Below, piece after piece: positions 20,720 to 31,212 of a stretch of DNA of 64,000 bases. The translations under genes were made by a program, and so were the position numbers. Within the stretch, counting starts at the first letter, position 1. Each line of letters opens with the position of its first letter. The stretch covers positions 14,696,430-14,760,429 of the forward strand of contig NC_051436.1 in assembly GCF_001649575.2 (NCBI RefSeq), in the 5' to 3' direction. This DNA is from Kryptolebias marmoratus. Lineage: Eukaryota; Chordata; Actinopteri; Cyprinodontiformes; Rivulidae. Under the pieces are notes generated by a model. That model saw only the letters and a program-made list of their open reading frames with translations, searched no databases and was not told the origin of the DNA.

Positions 20720-23700
20720 GTAAGAGTTTTTACCTCCACGAAGGAGGTTATGTTTTCAGTGGTTTTGGTTAGTTTGTCTGTTTGTCAGGATTTGAGTTTG
20801 AGTAACCTTTAGTCTTAGTCTGGATCCTTGTGTTTTCATGTTTAATGTTGGTAGTTTTGCTTCCTGTGCCCTCTGTGATCCCTGTGTCATTATTCACCTG
20901 CCCTCAGCTCAGTACTTTCCCATGTCAGCCAGCCTCTGTTCCCAGTTACTAATCAGTCACCTGTGTCCACTTCTGCATCAGCCTCTGTCCTCATAATCTG
21001 TTCCTAAGCTTCACATACTCACTGGTTCATTGTTGCAGAAATGCACTGTCTGGTGCTTCCTTGTTTCTCCTCTTGATTCCCTGAAGTTTATGTTTGTAAG
21101 TTTTCTGTTATTTGTTTTTGGTGCCACAACAGCCTTTTGTTTCCTTACTAATAAATTAGTTTATTTTTTAAGTTCTTGTCTGTCTGCGTTCTGGGTCCAA
21201 ATTCTCCACCAAATCTTGACATTGTTTGCAAGATAACCTAAAAACTAATGAACAGATTTAGATGATTTTTTTTCAGGAAATGTTGGGGTTGCCACTAAAA
21301 ACAACTGATTACATTCTGGTGGTGATCAGGATCAAACTATTTTTTAATGACGCTGCCGAGTGCTTCTAGGTCATTACTATTTTAGTTTCAGTTTCTTTAT
21401 TTATGAACTTTTTTTTTAAACTTTTTGTATTATTTCTCTTTCTCTTAACCCTCCTGAAGTCCTCGTAACTGAAGGGAAGAAGGGAAGCCCTTGTAACATC
21501 AGGTCCATTTGACTTGAAGACGGTGGGAGGGTTAATCACATTCAATGTTTTTTCCACATTTTATAAAATGTAACATCTGTTTGTGTCTTTCTTTATAGCC
21601 ATTTAGGTCAAACCTTGAAAATACTATTATGCACAATGTCACGTGATGTTCATGTGATATCATATGATCTGTTAGCTCTTGGTGCATTGGTTGTTAATGA
21701 CTCTCAGCTACTACCACAGAAAATTTTAGCTCAGTATCTGTAAAATTCACTGAAGTATAGCAATTCTTTGTGTAGGTTAAAGTCAATTAGCTGTGAAGGC
21801 CATCTTGAATTGGACTGACTCCAAAAGGTAACCAGTTGTAGATTTACAGCTATTAATTACTTTTGAGAGTTTTATTAAAATGAGTCCAATGGTAAATGAG
21901 ATCACATGGTGTAGGTTTGTCTTTCTAAAGTCAGTGGACTGATCATCTGAATTGGGTTGACTATAAAAGGTAATCAGTTGTAGAAGTACATCCACTCTTT
22001 ACTTTGTGAAAGTTTCATGAAAACTCATTCAGTGATTCAGGAGATATTTTGCTAACAGTCCAGACAAACACACACATAGGTGAAAACATGATTATTGCCT
22101 TTGGGTGATAATTAGTGTTGCATCATGATGTGTTTTTGGAGCAGAATGTATATAACTATCACTTGTAAGATTAATATATTAATCAGGAAGTTTCCCTCTA
22201 AAATGCATTCAGTTGTCCTTCATTTAAATGTAAAATATAATGAGTTTGCAAATTATATTTGCAATATTTTAGATTTATTTTTCATAACAATTCAAGAGAA
22301 GCAGAATTTAGTGATTTAAAAGTTGATGTAGCCTGAAGAGTGAGTCTGAGAAAAACTGTTTCCAACAGATGAACCTGAGCCCGTTCTCTCTGTGTCTCCA
22401 TCATGGCTGAGTCCTGGAGCTTCAGTGACTCTGAGCTGTGAGGTTAAACCTCCGTCTGCAGGATGGAGGTTCTTCTGGTATAAACTTATTCCCAAATCTT
22501 CAGTCGCCTCCTACAGCCTTGAGCTGCTGCCTGGAAACTCCAATGGAACACAACAGAACTCCTACATCGTTCATAGACAGAAACACACAGCAGGATATGT
22601 GTGCAGAGCAGGAAGAGGAGAACCAAAGACAAGTAAAGCAAGTTTTGCCTGGTCTGCAGGTCAGTTTTTAGACCCTCTATTCTGTACACTTAGTTATGAA
22701 GTTGTTTTTACATTGGCTACAATATTTTATGAATTTGACCTATAATATTTTGTTTATGTTTAACACAAAACAAGTTAAGGATTGCCTGGTGATAGTCATA
22801 AAAAGACGGACAGAAAATATCAGTTAAAATATCATTGACTGAATGACCATTAATGTACCAGATGATGAACCCAAGGTACTATGGGTTCTCACTGTGTGTG
22901 TTGAAACAGGGTGGACATGTTTGGCTGAAAGACAAATTCAGTGTATTTTAGATAGGTTCACACCCATGATGTTGCAAAACTTTGCAGCCACCTGAAAAGT
23001 GATAACATGAATAAAGACACTCAGACAGGATGCTTCCATTCAGGCAGCTGCAGTAAGAATGAGGAATTGTTGCCGATGGCTCCCCCTACTGACCGAAGCA
23101 GGCATGACTCTCAATCATATTTCTCAGAACAAGCTTAACAGGTGCAGCACAGGTGATGTATGTTGATACATTTTGTGCTTGGTCACTTTTGACATGTTTT
23201 TCAGATATTCATCCAGCAGTGTCTCTCACAGTGACTCTGAACAGAGTTCAACACTTCAGCTCTGACTCTGTGACACTGAGCTGTGAGGGAACCTCTGCTG
23301 AGTGGAGAGTGATAATGTTTTCAGAAACAGGCGTCCTGTTTGACTGCTCCTCCTTGGGAACAATGAATGGATCCTCCTGTACCTTGAACCCTCTCAGGTT
23401 TAGTGGAGTGTACTGTTGTGCATCTGGATCAGGAGTATTCAGTCACGCAATCAACATCACTAAACAAGGTCAGCTATCGCTTACAATCTTCATCTTACAA
23501 TCTTTTTATTCTGGTATTTCAACATGTTGCTGATGTGTACTTATACAGTACATATAGCATAATGTGCTGTGATCTTACTACATTGTTTGATCCTAACATA
23601 CATGGCAGAAATATATATATTTTTTCCACTTCAGCATGAATGTAATTTATTCTTGTCTGCAAATTAAACTATGCAGATGCTGCAGCTTTTTTCACTCACT

Positions 23701-26700
23701 TCATGTCTTCATAAAACTATGTACCAATAAATATATCTGCTTCATTTTCAATCACCAAATATTCATGTCATTAAAGGTAATAATAAACAAGTCAGATTTT
23801 AAAAAAAACCCATAAAAAATAAATAAATCAATGTTGCTCTTCATGTGTTTAACTTCCAGTGGAACAGAAAATTCTATTTGCAAATGATGAAAATTGAAAT
23901 ACAGACTAAATTTCCAAAAAAAAGACAAGATATGATTCTGTTTGTAATGAACACACGTCTATTCAGTCTGGTCCTACACTGAAACACCCAGACTTCTAAT
24001 ATCATCACTGTTCAGTAAAAACACCTTATTTGAGACACATTTTCACTTAACATAGTCATCACTGATTAAATGATTGTTATGTTGGTTTTCTTCCTAATTT
24101 AATTGTTGCCATAAAAGGCAGGAGATAATGTAACTGTCTGCCGTCTTTGTCCATGTTTTTGTTATTTTTGCAAAATATCTCATGAACCACTGGATGGATT
24201 TTAATAAAACTCTCAGAAAGTCATTATTTTATGGACACATACAAGTACTTAACATCTGGAGTTAACTCTATTCAAGATGAACTGCACAGCTAAGCAACAT
24301 TAGCAAATACAAACATGGTTTTAACTCTGTCAACTTTACAGAAACAGAACTAAAACCTCATGTGATGGTAGCAGAGCCATTCCCACATTCTCTAAACATT
24401 CCTGAGATCCTGCAATCTTGCATACAATTACACATCACAACATTTCTCAGATTTGATATAACTGGCTAAGTCTGTCATTTTTCAACGAAAGTTGATCTTA
24501 GTTAAAAATCTGACATTAAAGGTAGCGGGAGTTTTATTTCTTCAAGAAACGCTAGGTCTCAGTTCTTTTGGTTTTTAAATTTTGTAGTTACAATTTAAAG
24601 CAACTTTGCGCATGATTCCTTTGACATTCAACCTTTTGTTTTCTAATTATCATTCAGTCCAGCTCATCTCTGACTAGAACTTATTATTTTCTGAATATTT
24701 TCCAGATAAAGATGATGGGATCATCCTGGAGAGCCCCGTCCATCCTGTGACTGAGGGAGATCCTGTTACTCTGAGCTGCAGACTGAAACAACAAAAACTA
24801 CTTTCTGATGTGTTTTTCTATCACAACAACACACTTCTCCAGAATGATGGCAGAGAGGAGCTGAAGATCTCTGCAGTGTCAAAGTCAGATGAAGGTTTCT
24901 ACAGGTGTGAACATTCAGGACACGAGTCACCACAGAGCTGGATGTCAGTTCAAGGTGAGGAGGATAAAAAACATTTGATGCTTTTAAGCATATCCTTTTA
25001 TAACTTTTAAGGACTTTATCTATGTTTCTAGAAAGAGAGAATGATATCATAAAATCTGCATATAAACATCATTTTTTATTTTTAATGTTTATCTTTTATA
25101 ATAGCTGTGTCCAGTCCTGTCAGCTCTTTATTTCTTGTGCTGCTGATTGTTGGACCAGTTATTGGAGTCCTTCTCATTATTCTCCTGATCTTATTGTGGC
25201 GCTGCAGACAGTCCAAAGGTGAGAGGTTTTTTTGATTTTCTATGAGAATAAATTTTGTAAATCTGGCTCACAATCATCACTATGGACATCAAACTGCCTT
25301 TCTATGATTATTAACTTTGTGTAAAGAAAGAAAAACAGAGCAGAGTAGGAATGGAATGGTTTCTAAAATAAAAAGTAACAATAATATTCTGGACTGTTCA
25401 GTTCACCTGTTTTGTTTAGGGATGTGTGTGAATTGTTCTGTTCAGCACATATGAAAAAAAAAAAAAGTTTTGTACCAGTAACTAGGGTCCTATGATTTCT
25501 ACCAGGAGGAGAATGGGAACAAAATCATGGAACTGTATGTTAAATGTCAAATCTAGGTTTTTCTTAACAATCTACCTCCTCTGTGTGTTTATGAGAGCTG
25601 AAACAAAGAGGTCTGCCCAAGCATCCTGAAAGTACAAAGTTTGAAAGTAAACACAAAGTTTAGAGCAGAACAGCATCCTTTCATTAAGCTTTCTTTTGCT
25701 ACATGATTGACTGGAGCTGCAGGAAAGTGTGACAATCCAAACAATTCAAAGATAACACAAACTTCACTTCAGTAAACTTTTCTATATAAAACATATCAGT
25801 AGATAAGAGGTGAGTTTATTAAATATTGTGCACCTTCATATTCAGAATATGACATTTCACTGTGAAAGATAATAAAGTTATGTCCATTTAGGGAAATTGT
25901 TGCGAGATCAACCTCAGTCTAAGAATGTCAAATCCATGTTGAAGCAGCATCATGAAGGCTGAAAAAGTTCTGGTGAAAAAAACAAGTCCTCAACAAAACA
26001 ACAGATACAATATCAGCGTACTGGTCATCATTATCACTGGTGAATCAAATTGGACACGATTACAATAATCCCCCAGGGGATGCCTATCACCTGTGGATCT
26101 CCTTCATTCAGTACCCGACATTGAGGGAATCCAGGAAAGCATCTCTCCTGATCGCAAGTCTGAGGAGCTCCTAGAGGCTCCCTTTTATCCAGCGCCAGGT
26201 GTCGAAGAGTTTACAGACTGCACCTTTAATTCGGCTCCTGCCATTGAGGTTGGCCAGTCTGAAAACGCTTCTCAGCCAGCGCATGTTTTTGACGGGGTCT
26301 CACACAACGACAACGCCTCTCAGTCAGCTGAGGCTGAGGGCGTCTTGCACAGAGATGACTCCACTCTGCCAGCTCCAGTTCTGAGGTCAACACACCAGAC
26401 ACCTCTCTGCCAGCCTGACTGCCTAAACTGTCTGCCTAAACTGTCTGGCCAGTTTAGGCAGGCTCCTGGCCGCCCTCCCGAGCATCATCGCCTGCCTGAA
26501 CGTTGGCCCCCCACCTGAACTCTCTCGTTTGCTTGCATGCACCTCAGGCCATCCACCTGAACACTTTAGACAGCCTGGACAGTTCCTGGGCCCCCCACTC
26601 GAACTTTTGTCACTGAACTGTTTGACCATGGCTGTCTTGCTCAGAGATTTTTTTCCTTTTTTTTTTGAAGTAGAGTTTTAGTTTACGGACATAGATATTT

Positions 26701-28182
26701 GCCTCTGTGTCTGCATCATAGGTCTTTAATGTATACCTTCACAACACCTGTTTATTGGTAAATAATAGAAAATTCTGACCTATTTCAATTGCAGATAAAC
26801 CTGGACATGTTACATGCTCTCTAACTGAACTAAAAAAAGTAAAACTGGATGCCATACACAAAGTACAACATAAGAAAATCATGCAGAATGATTTTCACCT
26901 GATGATGATCTTCACCTTTTTGTTTTGTCGAATTTAACAGGGAGGCCTCATAAACCAGAGAAGGACGCTACTTATTCTAATATAAAAACAGGAAATGCAA
27001 ATATAGTCCACTTTAAAGGTCAGTATTTGTTCTGAAATGTGTCATTATGTCATTGGACTACAGATAATTACAGATCAAAATGGAGTTCTGATAATAAATG
27101 ATGATAACCTCAACAGGAAGGGCTTCTGAACCAGATTACTGTAATGTGGAGAAAGAAACTAAAGGTACAGACAGTTTCAACAGTAAGTATTTGTTCTGAA
27201 ATGTGTCATTATGTCATTGATTACAGATAATTACAGGTTATCATGGAGTTCCCATAATAAATCTTATGATAGCCTCAACAGGAATGGCGTCTGAAGCAGA
27301 TCAGGATGCTGATTACTGTAATGTGGAGAAAGAGACTGAAGGTATGGACAGTTTTAACAATAAGTCTTTGTTCTGAAACATCCTCATGCCGTTCCACCAG
27401 GCTACAGGTGAGCCTGAGGGGAACCACATAATGCTACAACCAATCCAATCAAACTGCCTACAAATGCTTTTTTTCCCTTTTTATTTCTTTTTTGTGTTTT
27501 TATGAACATAAAAACTAAACTTTTACAATTTTGCTTAAATTACATAATCTCAGTGAATCATTTTAATAATATAATATTAATTTTGGAACCATATACCGTC
27601 TGTGGACTGTCACTGTATATAATACATTTAAAAATTAGTTGTGATGTGATGTTTTATGCATCTACTCTGTTTGAAGTGTTTCAGTTGTCTCAATTTGTTT
27701 ATAATCTGAACACAATTCTTTAGGTAATTAAACAGTGGATTGTAAATGTTTTTTAGGCCTAAAGAGGTACAGCATATCTCTACAGACAACAGGAACAACA
27801 TAGAAATAAACATCTTCCATGTATTTAAAAACTTTATTAATTTTTGCAGCCCAGCCACTTTCAGCCAGCAAACTCATATCTGACTCAGCTATGCTTTACA
27901 GTGCAGATAATTATAGGTCAACATGAAGTCCAGATAATTTATCATTTGATGATCCTAACAGGGAGGCCTCCTGAACCAGATGAGGATGCTGATTACTGTA
28001 ATGTGGAGACAAACCCTGCAGGTACAGTCAGCTCCAACAATCAGTCTTTGGACTGAAATCTGCCAATAAACTATTACTACTATACTACTAAACTATAAAC
28101 TACTCTCTCTGTCATCTTTTCATTCACAGGAAAGTTTGGTTATTCAGCAACAGATAACGAACTTTATTCTGGCTTCAGATAA
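20373..28182 (+). CDS. Receptor gene B: three-Ig FCRL-like receptor with a YxN-rich tail
   Basis: Exons: 20373-20409, 20687-20719, 22369-22659, 23205-23468, 24706-24954, 25105-25218, 26941-27018, 27117-27164, 27282-27341, 27962-28021, 28130-28182. Joined they give 428 codons without a stop. The protein has a signal peptide (MGHTLLCMLGG), Ig domains of the SWLSPG, NRVQHF and DKDDG types, and an uncharged TM helix. The tail has no strict ITIM but has TYSNI once and DYCNV three times. Y-x-N is the binding signature of the Grb2/Gads SH2 family. The tail exons are tandem duplicates. The 16-nt micro-exon and the LYES exon of the other genes were not found. The last exon ends early (AGA TAA where paralogs read AGA TCA). 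A membrane signalling receptor of leukocytes is inferred from the family. Confidence 0.8.
20728..22115. mobile_element. MITE-like repeat interrupted by a LINE-type 3' tail
   Basis: The ends ACCTCCACGAAGGAGGTTAT (20728) and the 'aaactcattcagtgattcaggag' region near 22022-22045 belong to a common fish repeat, also seen at 43085-43195, 51840-51920 and 56480-56640. Between about 20790 and 21225 it is interrupted by a retroposon-like segment ending in CTGCGTTCTGGGTCC and CTTGACA. That tail resembles the one at 58359-58394. This fills the intron between exon 2 and the first Ig exon of gene B. Confidence 0.45.
21445..21535. mobile_element. Short piggyBac-type MITE
   Basis: TTAA at both borders with CCCTCC and GGGAGGG inverted ends around about 83 bp. 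The end motif and TTAA target suit piggyBac-derived MITEs. The element is very short, so chance similarity is possible. Confidence 0.45.
22369..22659 (+). CDS. Gene B Ig domain 1 exon
   Basis: 291 nt, phase 1-1. SWLSPGASVTLSCEV, WRFFWYKLIP and HTAGYVCRAGRGEP. Acceptor CCAACAG, donor GTCAGT. One segment before the last strand (KTSKASFAW) is shorter than in genes A and C. Confidence 0.88.
23205..23468 (+). CDS. Gene B Ig domain 2 exon
   Basis: 264 nt, phase 1-1. VQHFSSDSVTLSCEGTSAEW, then FDCSSLG and GVYCCASGSG. The usual Trp before the last core Cys is itself Cys here (YCC), which could allow an extra disulfide or free thiol. Confidence 0.85.
24706..24954 (+). CDS. Gene B Ig domain 3 (membrane-proximal) exon
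   Basis: 249 nt, phase 1-1. [19 protein letters not shown] and [13 protein letters not shown]. Nearly identical to the copies in A, C and D. Confidence 0.9.
25105..25218 (+). CDS. Gene B transmembrane exon
   Basis: 114 nt with a single AG acceptor (ATAATAG), which fixes the homologous start in the other genes. Same uncharged helix and RCRQSK end as gene A. Confidence 0.88.
26093..26518 (+). other. Unassigned GC-rich open frame in a gene B intron
   Basis: A 141-codon frame rich in Ala, Pro, Glu and Ser (e.g. PAPGVEEFTDCTFNSAPAIE), with loosely repeated blocks. The segment 26080-26640 is clearly richer in GC than the surrounding intron, which suggests an inserted retroelement piece rather than a receptor exon. 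No catalytic motif is recognised and no splice sites in phase with the receptor are obvious. Confidence 0.3.
26941..28182 (+). CDS. Gene B cytoplasmic exons with YxN motifs
   Basis: 26941-27018 (ATYSNIKTG), 27117-27164 (EPDYCNVEKE), 27282-27341 (DADYCNVEKE), 27962-28021 (DADYCNVETN) and 28130-28182 (NELYSGFR then TAA). All start and end in phase 1, with acceptors of the CAACAG/TAACAG kind. The three YCNV exons share flanking intron sequence (GTCATTATGTCATTG-like), so they arose by tandem exon duplication. Confidence 0.78.
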
Positions 28183-28453
28183 GGAGCAGCTCTGGACAAC
28201 GAAGCTGTCATGTAGCTGCATGCTGTGGTATTTTTTTTATTACGGGAATTCAAACTTATGTATTGGAGAACCCCGTTTTATGGTTCTAGGAACTTTATTA
28301 AAAACCCAAAGTGAAACATTTTATGGAACTACTGTCTGTAGCTCTAGAGGACAAATTTGTCACACTTAGAATTTTGTATGAATGACATGATGTGAAATTT
28401 TGCAGACTTTGCTTTTTTAATGCAAGCCTTTTATGTACTTTGAACGTCTCTTT

Positions 28454-28459
28454 AATAAA
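28454..28459 (+). terminator. Candidate gene B polyadenylation signal
   Basis: AATAAA 272 bp after the stop codon, the first well-placed signal downstream of the last exon. Confidence 0.4.
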
Positions 28460-29493
28460 TATTATCAGAAGTTGTCATGGCAAAAAGATAAGGAAGACCC
28501 ACCTTGTTGATTTTTAACATTTTAATACAAAAGAAGTGTTGAGCAGAGCCTCCCAGGGATGAGACAGATCCAAGTGGTAGCACCCATCTAACCTCAGGTT
28601 GTCAGAGTGCTCATTTAAACAAAGTTTATCCGTAAGACATAATGTCACCAGTCTTGTCACAGTTGTAAAATGTAGCGTGACCAAACACTGAACTGTGAAC
28701 AGATCAGCAGAACACAGGACATTTCTGTTCCACCTAATGAGGACATCTCAGAGCCCATCAGTGTCTTATCTGTGAATCTTATTTTTCTACAACAGGGTAA
28801 ATTACATCTGAATGTGTGCTGCCCCAAAATGCAGCAGCAGGTAAAAGTGTAAAATATTGCAGCTTTTATTGTGTTTCTTTAAAACATAAAGTTTCTTGTA
28901 TGGACATTGATAATAATGGTTTTGTTATTTATATATATTTAAAAATATATCACATCATGCATTTTTCTTTTACTTGAATAAACAATCCTCCTCCTAGCTT
29001 CAAACTGAAGAGTGGCTCAACATACTCTGTCTCCTATAACAATTATTCACATTGAGTAATAACAGTTCTCCCCTTTTATTGGTGCACAAGGAATGGAGCA
29101 AGTAAATAATTCAGTGACCTGGACAGTAGGTCCTAAGGAACCTGTTTTTATATTATATTATATTGTACATATACTGGGTTTAAACAGCTCCATCTAATTT
29201 AAACGTCCACCTGTTTGTGACTCACTTCAGACCTGTGCATCATGAGCTCTTTGTTTGACACCAGATTACCAGCAGATGGCGAGAAACCTCAGGGTGAGAA
29301 AAAATACTAAACTGTGCTATTACAGAACTGGGGCCTTAGGCTAAGTCAGGTTCTATTTTTCTCCCTGTAGCACAAATGAGTTTAGATTTCTACGTGGAAG
29401 GTTAGCCTGTAACCTCTCAGGATGTACTCATATATTAATGCAACTTTAAAAGCTGCAAGAATTGTTCAGGTTAAGTCAGCTAAGCTTCATTTA

Positions 29494-29715
29494 GGGCACA
29501 TGTGTCAAACTCCATTCCTCGGGGGCTGCTCTCCTGCATGTTTTAGATGCGCTCTTGCTTTAAAACACCTGCTTTAAATGTATGACTGGTGGACATACTT
29601 CTGGAGAACTTGGTGATTTGGTGAAGAGGTAATTAAACAATTGGAATCAGGTGTGTTGGAGCAGAAAAACCTAAAACTTCCAGAACAAACCCCACTGACG
29701 TCACTGGAGCCAAAC
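29494..29715. mobile_element. hAT-type MITE, diverged
   Basis: It shares the CTCCTGCATGTTTTAG and GGTGTGTTGGAGCAG blocks, in the same arrangement, with the intact MITE at 62932-63150. The ends are eroded. The rest of 28460-30810 has a Tc1-like end and otherwise no feature I can support. Confidence 0.55.
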
Positions 29716-30369
29716 GGTCTGTTCCCCAGAGACACAGCAGGTTCTTCAGACTTGCAATTGTGTTTAATAGCTTTAAAATAATTTTATGTAGATTTATTCC
29801 TGTTTAAATCTACCGAAAAACAGTGGAAACATTTAAAATTTCCCATGCATTCAAAAAATCTTTTTTCATGTCATGTAAAACAGCTGTTCTGCGAGATATT
29901 AAACCCAAATGCAGACACTGACAACAAAACTTTCAGCAAGTTTATAGCAGAATAATGAAGATGGTGGAGGAGTTGTGAGAAGATTAGAAAGGACTTCACA
30001 CTGAGCAGAAGAAAAAAACAGGCCATCGTAGGTGAAGTAACAATGTTTTGAGCAGGCAGGATAAATCTAATGAAATTCTAAAGAAAAACTCATAGTTACA
30101 TGGTCAGATGGTTTAACAATTAAAAGCCAAATGTTTTAAAATACTCATACCACACAAACCTGCTCAATTAAATTACTGCATATGTATAAGGACTTTCAAT
30201 TAAGGCATATTTTAATGAATAAATGTCCTTAAGTAAATAAAATGAATTTTAGAAGAATTTTACTAAAAGACAGAAACTTTGGGTAACTGGATCTAAATTG
30301 TCCCCCTTTAGTGTTTCTATACAGCTATGAGATGATCAAGAGGTGTTTCACAAGGATCTGTCTATTTAC

Positions 30370-30560
30370 ATATATGCACAGTACATGCAGTGGGTCCAGG
30401 AAGTAACCAGACCCCATTCACTCTGCAGTTTTATTATGTTGCAGTCTGGTGCTACAGTCTTTAACACAAATAAACAAATTGCACTTAATTCCCGATACTG
30501 GCAAAATGAAAACAGAATTTGATTCAATTTTGTAAATTTATTAAAAATAAAAATGCTTCA
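30370..30560. mobile_element. Tc1/mariner end fragment
   Basis: The CAGACCCCATTCACTCTGC and TTATGTTGCAGTCTGG stretch is the recognisable terminal sequence of a fish Tc1-like family, followed by an AT-rich interior with AATAAA-like runs. No transposase remains. It lies just beyond the 3' end of the kinase gene. Confidence 0.5.
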
Positions 30561-30815
30561 ATATAACATTTACAGAAGGCTGTAATTTTTATTGAAATTT
30601 GTGAAGTCACACAGTTCTGTTTGCAAAACGTGTCCAGGTAAAAGCGGCTGGACGAAGCTGAGGAAAGTCAAATGTGAGGAAAAGTCAGTCCTCCACATGT
30701 GGACAGCAGCAGGAATAAAAACTGGTGAATGCTCGGCTGATGACCTTGCGAATTCTTTTGACAAACTTTCTGCAGCCAGATGAAGCAGAGACAGCAGGCT
30801 GTGTGGCTTCGTCAG

Positions 30816-31212
30816 TCAAACAAGGAGAAAAGTCTTCCTCACAGGAGCCAGCTGGTTTATCAGCACACCTAACACTGGTGTTAAAGTCATAGATAGACCA
30901 GGAAGCTGGTTTTCATCAATGAAGATGGAACCTGCATCGCTGTGGCAAACAGGTTCTTTAATTTCTCCAAGGGACCAATCAGAAGAGGCGTTCTCTGTGA
31001 AGGAGCGCTCCATTTCACTCATGGAGTCTGTGGGTTGAATCTCACCGAGTGAGCACACAGCTGAAGCGTCATCCCTCTCACCCATGTTTTCATCTTCAAC
31101 ATTAAACTTGTTGGATGAGTCTTGGTCAAATTTAGGAGCTGCGGATGTGTTCAACCTGCCAGCTGAGTCCCCCCGTGAGCAGACACCCATCAGTGTTTGG
31201 GAGAAGGTCACA
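30816..31212 (-). CDS. HIPK-like last exon (acidic tail)
   Basis: Acceptor CATGCAG, 397 nt. It starts YVTFSQTLMGVCSRGD and is rich in Asp, Glu and Ser, with two SLGEI elements, stopping at TGA (30816-30818). The sequence is not recognised beyond the family's typical kinase-to-tail transition. Confidence 0.65.

Noticed and set aside
29243..29300. Possible first exon (ATGAGCTCTTTG, ending before GTGAGA)
   Set aside because: It has an ATG and a plausible donor, but no partner exon or family similarity was found, so it was left out.
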